Below are positions 7,408 through 14,644 of a stretch of DNA of 16,114 nt, piece by piece; the first letter of the stretch is position 1, and each line of letters opens with the position of its first letter. The notes under the pieces are model-generated. The model saw only the letters and a list, made by a program, of their open reading frames with translations. It made no database searches and was not told where the DNA came from. A program made the position numbers and the translations under genes. This stretch comes from JBGTBQ01 sp041749275. Its GTDB lineage: Bacteria > Acidobacteriota > Blastocatellia > Pyrinomonadales > Pyrinomonadaceae. Location of the stretch: positions 1 through 16,114 of the forward strand of contig JBGTBQ010000037.1 of assembly GCA_041749275.1 (NCBI GenBank), written 5' to 3'.

Positions 7408-9828
7408 TTAAAGACTGTCCAGCGTCCGCCGCGCCTCGTCGAGGGGCGTCGGGGTCGGAGGCTTGTCGGTGCGTTTCTCTTCGGCGGCGGCGAGTTGGAG
7501 GCACTTCTGTAGCTCCGCGCGCGCGCGCGCCTTGTCGCCTTTGGCCGCGAGCGCCATGCCGAGATGGAAACGATAGAGCGAGTTGTCGCCGCCGAGTTTG
7601 GCGGCGCTCTTCACCGCCTTGTCGAGCTGCTCGACCGCCGCCGGGTGCAGACCCTTCTTGTAGTAGACCCAGCCGAGCGTGTCGGCGAAACCGGGGTTGT
7701 CCGGATAGCGGCGGACGACATCCTGCGCGAGGCGCATCGCCTCGTCGGGGTTGCCGCGCCCGTGGTCGGCGTAGAGCATGGCGAGGTTGTTGGCGGCGAT
7801 AGCTTCGTCCGGTTTGACGGAGAGCGCACGGCGGTAGAAAGTCTCCGCCGCGTCGAGGTTCTTGCGCCCCGATTCGATGAGGCCGATGTTGCGATAGGCG
7901 TCCGCGTCGTCTGGCCGCCGCTCAGTGATCTTGCTGTATTGCGCGACCGCATCGTCGGGGCGCTGCTGCGCGAAGTAGATTTCTGCGAGCGCCGAGTAGG
8001 CGGCGATGTAATCGGGGTCAACCTCGATGGCGCGGCGGAACGCCTCCTCGGCCCGTTGCGGGTCGGGCGGCTGCGCGTCGTTGCCGAGGCGATAAGCGGA
8101 GCCGCGCAGAAAATGGAGTTGCGCGTTCTGTGGCTGCTCGCTGATGAGTTGCTCGATGCGCGAGCGGGCAACGTCGAGACGTTTCTCGATATTCGAGAGG
8201 TTGATGAAGGCGTTGACGGCCTGAAAGTTCGCGCGGTCGAGCGAGAGAGCGCGCTCGACGTGCTGCATCGCCTCGTCGCGTTTGCCTTCCTCGAAGGCCG
8301 CGTCGGCGAGGTTGATATATGGCACGGGCGAGTTGGGCGAGACGTTGCGCGCGGCCTCGAAATCGGCGCGCGCCGCCGCCCCTTGCTTGAGCCGGAGGCT
8401 GGCCTTGCCACGCAGGATGAGCGCGTTCGATCTCACTTCGGCGAGAATCTGCGGCGTCTGATCGTCGCTCGGCGCGACTTGAGAGAGACGACCGAGAAGT
8501 TCGTCCGCCTGTCGCTTCGCGCCCGCCGCGTCGCCGGAGTCGAGACTGATCTGAATCTGGATGAGCTTGCCCGGCAAAAAGTTCGGGTGGTACCGCTCAA
8601 GCTCGCCCGCCCGCGCGCGCGCCTGTTCGAGTTGACCGTCGCGGTAGAGCGCGTCGGACATAAAGTAGAGGCCGAGGCGCGCCCGCGGTTCCTGATCGAG
8701 CACGGTCTTCAGGTCGGCCAGCGCCTCCTTTACCTTGCCCGCGCCGAGGCGCATCCGCGCGCGCAGAAAGAGCGCGTCCATGTCGCGCTCGTTGCGCTTC
8801 AGCAGTTCGGCGATTTCCGCGTCGGCGCTTTTCGTGTCGCCGCGCTGAAGACTGATCTCGCCGAGACGGTAGCGGCCCCGCGCGTAGTCGGGCGCGAGTT
8901 TGACGACCTCCTGATAGAGCGCAGCCGCTTCGTCGAAGCGACCGACCGTCGCGTAGTAATCGGCGAGGCGGGCTTTGCCTTCGGGCTTGTCCCAGTCAAG
9001 CTGCGCCCACGCCTTGTAAGCCTCTTCCGCTTTGTCGAGCCGGTTGTTGACGAGGTAGAAGCTGGCGAGCACCCAGCGCACGTCGCGGTTTTCCGGGTCA
9101 ACTTCGGCGGCCCGGCGGAAATGAGCTTCGGCCTCGTCCGTCCGCTTCGTCCGCGCGAGGAACTTCGCCAGTTCGACGTGCGCGAGCGACGAGCGGTCGT
9201 TGATCGAGATGGCCTGTTTGAAAACGGCTTCGGCCTCGGCGAGTTTGTTCGTTTGGAGGTAGAAGTTCGCCAGCCCGATGTGCGACTCGATGCGTTCGGG
9301 GCTGAGGCTGATGGCGTATTTGAGCTTGGCGAGCGCCGCTTCGTCATTGCCTTTCAGGTGCAGAACGTTCGCCATCAAAATCTGGCCGTCTATGTTCTTC
9401 TCGTCCCGCGTCAGAATCTCGTTCGCCAGCCGCTCGGCCTCGGTGAGATACTCCTGATTTTTCTGCCGTTCGTAGCCGATGATATAAGCGTTGGCGAGTT
9501 TGACGCGCGCGAGCGAGTTTGACGGGTCGAGCCGCACGGTCTTCTGTAACTCTTCGAGCGCCTCGACGGCGCGGCCCAGTTGCTCGTAAGACTGCGCGAG
9601 TCCCCAGTGGGCGGCGGCCAGATTGTCGTCAATCTGGATGGCGTTGCGGAACTCCAAAGCGGCCTCGTGCCACTTGCGCTCCTTCAGATAGGCTTCGCCG
9701 CGGCTGACGTGTTCGACTTTCGCTATTTCGGGATTCGAGCAGGCAACCGCGAACGCGGCGCAGAGGGTAACGACAACCAGCAGAAACGCGCGGACACTCC
9801 GCGCGCGGGGGCGCTCTTGACGATTCAT
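7408..9828 (-). CDS. prsT: TPR-repeat lipoprotein of the PEP-CTERM/exosortase system (PrsT type)
   Basis: Large tetratricopeptide lipoprotein found with XrtA-type loci; thought to act at the outer membrane or periplasm as a scaffold for polysaccharide export or sorting. From the ATG at 9828 (806 residues) there is a basic N-region (RARSVR), a hydrophobic core (AFLLVVVTLCAAFAV) and a lipobox ending AVAC at Cys30, followed by Ser, which favours outer-membrane sorting. The rest is near-continuous 34-residue TPR units, with recurrent forms such as AHWGLAQSYEQLGRAVEALE, AEEAFRRAIEVDPDY and AYRNIGLIESGRKNLDAAE. The family is usually slightly longer (about 900). AAGGAG (9844-9839) lies 10 nt upstream of this ATG; the upstream ATG at 9885 adds a non-signal extension and is rejected. 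The gene is separated from epsI by a structured 357-bp leader and from the next gene by element D, so it may be a separate expression unit. Confidence 0.93.
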   Translation of the reverse strand: MNRQERPRARSVRAFLLVVVTLCAAFAVACSNPEIAKVEHVSRGEAYLKERKWHEAALEFRNAIQIDDNLAAAHWGLAQSYEQLGRAVEALEELQKTVRLDPSNSLARVKLANAYIIGYERQKNQEYLTEAERLANEILTRDEKNIDGQILMANVLHLKGNDEAALAKLKYAISLSPERIESHIGLANFYLQTNKLAEAEAVFKQAISINDRSSLAHVELAKFLARTKRTDEAEAHFRRAAEVDPENRDVRWVLASFYLVNNRLDKAEEAYKAWAQLDWDKPEGKARLADYYATVGRFDEAAALYQEVVKLAPDYARGRYRLGEISLQRGDTKSADAEIAELLKRNERDMDALFLRARMRLGAGKVKEALADLKTVLDQEPRARLGLYFMSDALYRDGQLEQARARAGELERYHPNFLPGKLIQIQISLDSGDAAGAKRQADELLGRLSQVAPSDDQTPQILAEVRSNALILRGKASLRLKQGAAARADFEAARNVSPNSPVPYINLADAAFEEGKRDEAMQHVERALSLDRANFQAVNAFINLSNIEKRLDVARSRIEQLISEQPQNAQLHFLRGSAYRLGNDAQPPDPQRAEEAFRRAIEVDPDYIAAYSALAEIYFAQQRPDDAVAQYSKITERRPDDADAYRNIGLIESGRKNLDAAETFYRRALSVKPDEAIAANNLAMLYADHGRGNPDEAMRLAQDVVRRYPDNPGFADTLGWVYYKKGLHPAAVEQLDKAVKSAAKLGGDNSLYRFHLGMALAAKGDKARARAELQKCLQLAAAEEKRTDKPPTPTPLDEARRTLDSL

Positions 9829-10185
9829 CTGACAGGCACTCCTTGCTTGGTACAGGCAGCCTCTTCGGTGGCGAAACCGGGGCACGGGTTCGCGGCCTAA
9901 AGGTTGCCGTCTGTGATTGGTCGTCGCGGAGCGTGGCGGCGGGCAATGCCGCTAGCGGCTTCCGCGACAACCTAATCCTAACACGAAGCCGGTTGGTCAA
10001 GTTCAAGAAAAACGCTTCCGGCTCGCCGCGCGGGGCAGGCGCGACGCCTTTAGCTGAGGTTACCAACTCTGGCTTTTCAAACTCCCGCCCCCAAATCTCT
10101 TCGGGAGCAACAGTGTCTAAAGATACTTAATCCGCGCTAATTTCCCGGAAAACCTCTTAAATCCCATCCGGTATCCGGTCGCGCC
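9829..10185 (-). other. 357-bp non-coding leader/spacer between epsI and prsT
   Basis: No reading frame here has a ribosome binding site, codon pattern or recognisable product. Contents: the prsT ribosome binding site; a nested hairpin at 9920-9971 (own entry); a small perfect stem-loop aggcg-cga-cgcct at 10037-10049; and a ctcccg/cgggag pair around 10081-10106. On the minus strand ttgacc (near 9996) followed 17 nt later by gattag is the best promoter-like pair, with only 3 of 6 matches at -10. I cannot place a promoter firmly, but a spacer this long inside an otherwise same-strand cluster suggests prsT has its own promoter. Confidence 0.5.
9920..9971. promoter_or_regulatory. Nested inverted repeat in the prsT leader
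   Basis: The outer arms gtcgtcgcgga (9920-9930) and tccgcgacaac (9961-9971) pair at 10 of 11 positions, with the mismatch able to form G-U in RNA. Inside is a perfect 12-bp palindrome gccgctagcggc (9948-9959). It lies about 90-140 nt upstream of the prsT ATG. It could be an RNA leader structure or a protein-binding site; nothing identifies a ligand. Confidence 0.45.
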
Positions 10186-10833
10186 TTAGTCTGGCACGTA
10201 GGACGAGAGTTGCGGCGCAACCTCGGCGGCGAAGCCGAGCGCGGCGTCAACCGCCGCCTGCTCGGAGCCGTTCACGGGCACGAGCAGGCGCACCATCGCG
10301 CCATCGGAGCGGCGCCGTCCGATGCTGTCGAGCACGGTGTAGACCTTGTCTACGTACTCGCTCGCCACGGCGCGGCCACGGCCCTGATACCAGTAGACGA
10401 GAAGCTGGCTCTCGCCGCCATGCTTGATCCAGTAGCGGTTGGCCTCGAAGGCCGGTGAGCCGTCCGCCGGGTTGATGGTGACGGTGGAGGGGTCGGTCAA
10501 CTCCCATCCCGAACCGGGCAGGCAGTTGAGCGGGCTGTGGTAGGTCGCGCCGATGCGCTGCGTGCGGTAGTAACCGATGTAGAGTGAAGCCGCGCGACCG
10601 TCCGTCGTCGCGTAGTCGCGCGAGACGTAGTCGTCCGCGCGCAGGACGGCCTCGGTTGCCGCGTCAAAGCGCGCGTCCGGGCCAAGCCTGCGCCACGCGC
10701 CCACCTCTTCGGGGAACTCCTTCAGCGCGCGCCGCTCGACGCGCGCCTCGCCCGCACGCTCCCACACGTGGATCAGCACGCCGCCCGCGACGAGCAACGC
10801 GAACAGCAACCAGAAATGTTTCTGCGTCTTCAT
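10186..10833 (-). CDS. epsI: EpsI family protein (exosortase-associated, DUF3485)
   Basis: EpsI-type protein, in many loci fused to the C-terminus of the exosortase or encoded right after it; needed for exopolysaccharide production where studied, with an unproven biochemical role. One N-terminal membrane anchor (WLLFALLVAGGVLIHVW, about 8-24) is followed by an extracytoplasmic domain. Family signatures are WRRLGPD (about 47-53), the DYVSRDYAT stretch, LYIGYYRTQR, HSPLNCLPGSGWE (about 98-110), RYWIKHG and LLVYWYQGRGR. Length 215 residues is normal for a free-standing EpsI. It begins 11 nt after the exosortase stop with no clear Shine-Dalgarno sequence, so translation is probably coupled to the exosortase. 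Confidence 0.93.
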   Translation of the reverse strand: MKTQKHFWLLFALLVAGGVLIHVWERAGEARVERRALKEFPEEVGAWRRLGPDARFDAATEAVLRADDYVSRDYATTDGRAASLYIGYYRTQRIGATYHSPLNCLPGSGWELTDPSTVTINPADGSPAFEANRYWIKHGGESQLLVYWYQGRGRAVASEYVDKVYTVLDSIGRRRSDGAMVRLLVPVNGSEQAAVDAALGFAAEVAPQLSSYVPD

Positions 10834-10844
10834 AACAGCACGTC

Positions 10845-11921
10845 TCAGGAATTTTTCGCGCCAATGATAGGCGACATCGCCGCCGAAGGCGCACCCCCGA
10901 TCCCGCCTGCTTCCGCGCCGGTCGCACTCGCATTCGCCGGTTCGACGGGCGACGCGGCAGACGGCGTCCGGACGCTGGCGTGTTCACCACCGCCACGCCC
11001 GCCACGTCCGCCCGGCGCCAGACGGTCGAGGAGCCACCCAACGGCGAAGAGCAGCAGGAAGGCGACGATGTAGACCACCCAGCCGGAGAAGGAGTGAAAA
11101 AAGCCATCGGCCACTTCCGTCCCGTAGAAGCGCGCCAGTACGCCCGTCCCGCTCACGCGCGCGGCGTTGGTCACGATGGCGATGGGTATGGCGGAGACGA
11201 CGATGATCCAGAACCGCCAGAACGCCCAGTTCCGCAACCTGAATCCCGCGCGACCGCCGCCTGTCCCGCCGGAGTCATGGCGCGCGGGCGAAGTGAAGTA
11301 AGCGAAGACGACGGCCAGCGTCACCAGCGTCATCAACGAGCGGATGCCGCTACAGGCTTCGACCACTTCGAGCTTCTTGGTCGTTGCCGAGTTGAGCGGC
11401 ATCAACTCGATGACGTTGCCCTGCCGCAGCACCGGAATGTCGAACTGCCGCATCGTCCAGACGGCGACGCGCGACGCGAAGAGCTGAAGCGGGAAGGCGA
11501 CCTTGTTGAAAATGATGGCCGGGATCGGGATGGCGAGGAGCAAGAGAAAGAGCGGCACGAGGACGAGCCGCAGCAACCTGAACCCCCAGAAGTAGACGAC
11601 GACGCCCCCCAGCAGCAGCACGAGCGACGTGCGTTGCGTGAAGATTTCGGCCCCCGCCGTCCCCACCCACAACGCCGCGAGCGCCGCGACGATAGCCGCC
11701 CCGCCCCACCAGAGCGAAGGTCGCTTCGGCTCCCCGGCAAGCCGACCGCGTTCCACCCACAGGATGTAACCGATGACGAACGGAATCAGCAGCCCGTGCG
11801 AATAGTTCTCATCCTCCCACCAGAACGCCGCCAGCCGCGCGAGCACGCCCGCATAGGCGAACGCAATCGCGGCGGCAATCAGGACTGGTTTCCAAATGTT
11901 CCGCGGGAGGGGACGATCCAT
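10845..11921 (-). CDS. xrtA: Exosortase (EpsH/XrtA-type integral membrane transpeptidase)
   Basis: Integral membrane cysteine protease-like enzyme that recognises PEP-CTERM tails of exported proteins. Eight or so hydrophobic segments are visible. The putative catalytic triad is intact: Cys190 in VVEACSGIRSL, Arg255 in IVTNAARV, and His276 in FFHSFSGW. The early SHGLLIPF motif (41-48) is also typical. Two oddities: a Gly/Arg-rich insertion between membrane segments (about 211-230, HDSGGTGGGRAG) and a ~55-residue low-complexity tail after the last segment (GGRGGRGGGEHASV onward) that replaces a fused EpsI domain. The XrtA assignment rests on the neighbouring PrsT, chain-length, ATPase, kinase and transferase genes. 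ATG at 11921 has no obvious ribosome binding site. Subtype could differ from XrtA. Confidence 0.92.
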   Translation of the reverse strand: MDRPLPRNIWKPVLIAAAIAFAYAGVLARLAAFWWEDENYSHGLLIPFVIGYILWVERGRLAGEPKRPSLWWGGAAIVAALAALWVGTAGAEIFTQRTSLVLLLGGVVVYFWGFRLLRLVLVPLFLLLLAIPIPAIIFNKVAFPLQLFASRVAVWTMRQFDIPVLRQGNVIELMPLNSATTKKLEVVEACSGIRSLMTLVTLAVVFAYFTSPARHDSGGTGGGRAGFRLRNWAFWRFWIIVVSAIPIAIVTNAARVSGTGVLARFYGTEVADGFFHSFSGWVVYIVAFLLLFAVGWLLDRLAPGGRGGRGGGEHASVRTPSAASPVEPANASATGAEAGGIGGAPSAAMSPIIGAKNS

Positions 11922-12063
11922 TGGGGTTTACCGGGTGACAGCGAGATCGGCGTCCGTAGACGGAAAGTGATAAGCACGCGCGCGCGAAAGCCGGGGGCAC
12001 GCCATATCCGCGCCTTTAGAGATTAGCGCAAACGCCGCCGGGCGGGCAATCTATAAATAAAGG
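11922..12063 (-). promoter_or_regulatory. Upstream region of the exosortase gene
   Basis: 142 bp between the exosortase ATG and element E. It probably holds the promoter of the exosortase-epsI pair because a terminator-like structure precedes it, but no convincing -35/-10 pair is visible. A 12-bp interrupted palindrome tccgt-ag-acgga (11953-11964) lies 32-43 bp upstream of the ATG and is a possible operator. Confidence 0.3.
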
Positions 12064-12137
12064 TAAAAGTAAAAAAGCAAAAGTGGAAGACGCAGGCGTC
12101 GCTGCCCACGTCTTCCACTGTTGCCTTTTACTTTTTC
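12064..12137 (-). terminator. Inverted-repeat element E, candidate terminator of dps
   Basis: The arms 12064-12092 and 12109-12137 are inverted and match at nearly all positions, with a perfect 11-bp inner stem agtggaagacg / cgtcttccact and a 16-nt loop. Outer parts are A-rich on one side and T-rich on the other, in degenerate 7-mers (gtaaaag, taaaaaa, gcaaaag). Read from dps (stop at 12145) the stem is followed by a T-rich run, as in an intrinsic terminator. Its layout also matches elements A-D. Confidence 0.6.
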
Positions 12138-12144
12138 GCTTGAC

Positions 12145-12675
12145 TCAGGCTCCGCGCGCGGTGGTGGCGTCATCCGTGGCGAGCAGGCTGCGGAGCATCC
12201 ACGCGGTCTTCTCGTGGATTTGCATGCGCTCGGTCAGCAGGTCGGCGGTCGGCGCGTCGTTCGCATCCTCGGCGGTGATGAAAACGGAGCGGGCCGTGCG
12301 CGCCACCGTCTCCTGACCCTCGACGAGTTGGCGGATCATCTCTTCGGCGGAGGGCACGCCGTCGGCCTCTTTGATCGCCGTGAGTGTGGAAAACTCTTTG
12401 TACGAACCCGGCGAGGGGAAACCCAACGCGCGGATGCGTTCGGCGATCAGGTCGCCCGCCGTCCACAGTTCGTTGTACTGTTGCTCGAACATCAGGTGCA
12501 GCGTCTGGAACATCGGCCCCGTCACGTTCCAGTGAAAGTTGTGTGTCTTCAGATAGAGCGTGAAGGTGTCCGCCAGCAGGCGCGACAATCCGTCGGCGAT
12601 CTCGCGGCGGTCTTTCTCTTCGATGCCGATGTCAATGGGCATGGCCTTGACTTCGGCCCCCGTCTTACTTCCCAT
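12145..12675 (-). CDS. dps: Dps-family DNA-binding ferritin-like protein
   Basis: Mini-ferritin that oxidises and stores iron with peroxide and protects DNA in starvation or oxidative stress; forms a cytoplasmic dodecamer. The ferroxidase pattern is complete with family spacing: His48 (in HNFHWNVTG), His60, Glu64, Asp75 and Glu79 (in DLIAERI). Length 176 is normal; the N-terminal ~12 residues (MGSKTGAEVKAM) could be the flexible arm. GGGAGG (12693-12688) lies 12 nt upstream of the ATG, a long but usable spacing. The gene is divergent from the carbamoyltransferase across a 130-bp spacer and is followed by element E, so it is probably a single-gene transcript unrelated to EPS. Confidence 0.95.
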   Translation of the reverse strand: MGSKTGAEVKAMPIDIGIEEKDRREIADGLSRLLADTFTLYLKTHNFHWNVTGPMFQTLHLMFEQQYNELWTAGDLIAERIRALGFPSPGSYKEFSTLTAIKEADGVPSAEEMIRQLVEGQETVARTARSVFITAEDANDAPTADLLTERMQIHEKTAWMLRSLLATDDATTARGA

Positions 12676-12702
12676 GATTTGAAATTTCCTCCCTTTGCGT
12701 TT

Positions 12703-12731
12703 AGCTTAGTTACCCTTCGGTTGACAGTCAA
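12703..12731 (-). promoter_or_regulatory. Candidate dps promoter
   Basis: On the minus strand ttgact (12731-12726) is followed after 17 nt by taagct (12708-12703). The -35 matches five of six consensus bases and the -10 three of six. It would give a 5' leader of about 20 nt just containing the ribosome binding site. The -35 lies within the 17-bp palindrome. No experimental support. Confidence 0.3.
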
Positions 12732-12734
12732 CCG
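12718..12734. promoter_or_regulatory. Perfect 17-bp palindrome in the divergent spacer (candidate operator)
   Basis: cggttgac-a-gtcaaccg has perfect 8-bp arms around one central base. It sits 43 bp from the dps ATG and 71 bp from the carbamoyltransferase start, covering the candidate dps -35 box. The dyad suits a dimeric helix-turn-helix regulator; the sequence does not match Fur, PerR or LexA boxes as I know them. Confidence 0.5.
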
Positions 12735-12805
12735 TCCGCGCGCCTCCGGGCACGTCCAGCGGGGTTAAATTTCGAGCGGCGCGCCGCCCCGGAGAGAGAA
12801 GCAGC

Positions 12806-14644
12806 TTGACGCACATCCTCGGCATCTCGGCCTATTACCACGACTCGGCGGCGTGTCTGTTGCGCGACGGCGAGATCGTGGCCGCCGCGCAAGAGGAGCG
12901 CTTCACGCGCCGGAAGCACGACCCGCGCTTTCCGGCCTCGGCGGTGGAGTTCTGTCTCAACCGGGGCGGCATCTCGCCCGCCGAACTGGATTACGTCGCC
13001 TTCTATGACAAACCGCTGTTGAAGTTCGAGCGTCTGCTCGAAACCTATATTGACTACGCGCCGCGCGGCCTGCGCTCGTTTTTGATGGCGATGCCGGTGT
13101 GGCTCAAGCAGAAGCTCTGGATACGCGAACAGGTCGCGGAGCGCGCGGGCTTTGACGGTAAAGTTTTATTCACCGAGCATCACGAATCGCACGCGGCCTC
13201 GGCCTTCTTCCCGTCGCCGTTCGAACGCGCGGCGGTGCTCACGATGGACGGAGTGGGCGAGTGGGCGACTTCGTCCTACGGCTACGGGCGCGGCAACGAG
13301 TTGCACCTGTTGAAGGAGCTTCACTTTCCGCACAGTCTGGGGATGCTCTACTCGGCCTTCACCTACTACACGGGTTTTCGCGTCAACTCCGGCGAGTACA
13401 AAGTGATGGGCCTTGCGCCCTACGGCGAGCCGCGCTACGTGCGAACGATCCTCGATGAGTTGATTGATTTACGCGAAGACGGCTCGCTGCGTCTCAACAT
13501 GAAGTATTTCAACTTCGCGTCGGGGCTGACGATGACAAGCCGGGCCTTCGACGAACTGTTCGGCGGGCCGCCGCGCAAGTCTGAAAGCGAGTTGACGCAG
13601 CGCGAGATGGACTTGGCGCGCTCCGTGCAGGAGGTGACGGAAGAGGCGATGCTGCGGATGGCGCGCCACGTCCACAGAGAGACGGGCGAGAAAAATTTAT
13701 GTCTCGCGGGCGGCGTCGCCTTGAACTGCGTCGGTAACGGTCGGGTCTTGCGCGAAGGGCCGTTCGAGCGCGTGTGGATTCAGCCGGCGGCGGGCGACGC
13801 GGGCGGAAGCGTGGGCGCGGCGTTGTCGGTCTGGTATCAGTACCTCGGCCATGAACGCAATGTCGAGCGGGTGTGCGGCAGGCACGCGGACGGGATGCGC
13901 GGCTCGTACCTCGGCCCGGAATTTTCGGACGACGAGATCGAAGAGTTTTTATTGACGACGGGCGCGAGTTACCGGCGCGTCGGGCGCGAGGAGGTGGCGG
14001 ATTACGCGGCGCGTCTGCTGGCGGAGGAGAAGGTCGTCGGGTGGTTTCAAGGGCGGATGGAGTTCGGGCCGCGTGCGTTGGGCGCGCGGAGCATTCTCGG
14101 CGACCCGCGTAGCCCTCGCACGCAGTCGCAGATGAACCTGAAGATCAAGTTCCGCGAATCGTTTCGTCCCTTTGCGCCGTCAGTCCCGCGCGAGCGCGTC
14201 CACGAGTATTTCGAGCTGGACGCGGACTCGCCCTATATGCTGCTGGTCGCGCCCGTGCGCGAAAGGTTGCGCGTCCCTCTGACGGAGGACGAGGAGAAGC
14301 TGTTCGGCATCGAGAAACTGAACGTGGTGCGCTCGACGATTCCCGCCGTCACGCACGTTGACTACACGGCGCGCGTCCAGACCGTGCGCCGCGAGGAGAA
14401 CCCGCGCTACTACGACCTCCTCACCGCGTTCGATCAACTGACGGGCTGCCCCGTCGTCGTCAATACCTCTTTCAACGTGCGCGGCGAACCGATTGTGTGC
14501 ACGCCCGCCGAAGCTTACGCCTGCTTCATGCGGACGGAGATGGACGCGCTCGTCATCGGAGATTTCGTGTTGCTGAAGGGCGAGCAGGGCGCGCGCGCGG
14601 AAGCCTCCGATACGGCGTGGCAGGAGGAGTTCCAGCTTGATTGA
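12806..14644 (+). CDS. Carbamoyltransferase (NodU/CmcH/SxtI family)
   Basis: Transfers a carbamoyl group from carbamoyl phosphate, via a carbamoyl-adenylate, to a hydroxyl of a sugar or other acceptor; cytoplasmic. Two domains: an N-terminal Kae1/ASKHA-like domain with HILGISAYYHDSAACL at the start, the metal/carbamoyl-phosphate motif HHESHAASAFF (125-135) and LTMDGVGEW (145-153); and a C-terminal carbamoyltransferase domain with GWFQGRMEFGPRALGARS (about 411-428) and NTSFNVRGEPIVCTP (near 553-567). Length 612 is typical. Start is TTG at 12806, with ggagag (12791-12796) 9 nt upstream and the family's conserved first residues immediately following. It overlaps the next gene by 8 bp and forms an operon with the SxtJ and DUF5989 genes. 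The acceptor is unknown; the EPS locus next door makes a surface glycan a reasonable guess. Confidence 0.95.
   Translation: MTHILGISAYYHDSAACLLRDGEIVAAAQEERFTRRKHDPRFPASAVEFCLNRGGISPAELDYVAFYDKPLLKFERLLETYIDYAPRGLRSFLMAMPVWLKQKLWIREQVAERAGFDGKVLFTEHHESHAASAFFPSPFERAAVLTMDGVGEWATSSYGYGRGNELHLLKELHFPHSLGMLYSAFTYYTGFRVNSGEYKVMGLAPYGEPRYVRTILDELIDLREDGSLRLNMKYFNFASGLTMTSRAFDELFGGPPRKSESELTQREMDLARSVQEVTEEAMLRMARHVHRETGEKNLCLAGGVALNCVGNGRVLREGPFERVWIQPAAGDAGGSVGAALSVWYQYLGHERNVERVCGRHADGMRGSYLGPEFSDDEIEEFLLTTGASYRRVGREEVADYAARLLAEEKVVGWFQGRMEFGPRALGARSILGDPRSPRTQSQMNLKIKFRESFRPFAPSVPRERVHEYFELDADSPYMLLVAPVRERLRVPLTEDEEKLFGIEKLNVVRSTIPAVTHVDYTARVQTVRREENPRYYDLLTAFDQLTGCPVVVNTSFNVRGEPIVCTPAEAYACFMRTEMDALVIGDFVLLKGEQGARAEASDTAWQEEFQLD

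Noticed and set aside
5698..9522. Long plus-strand open frames (540 residues at 5698-7320 and 652 residues at 7564-9522) antisense to the chain-length and TPR genes
   Set aside because: Their peptides are Arg/Val/Leu-rich mirror images typical of GC-rich antisense frames, with no domain, while the minus strand encodes clear family proteins.
9829..9885. 19-residue N-terminal extension of the TPR lipoprotein
   Set aside because: The ATG at 9828 has AAGGAG upstream and gives a normal lipoprotein signal peptide; the extension would spoil it.
10191..10214. tggcac followed by ttgc on the plus strand, resembling a sigma-54 -24/-12 element
   Set aside because: The spacing is too long, it points away from the gene cluster and it lies within the epsI coding region.
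541..12137. CRISPR array
   Set aside because: Repeats are very short, degenerate and inverted in pairs; no regular spacers and no cas genes.
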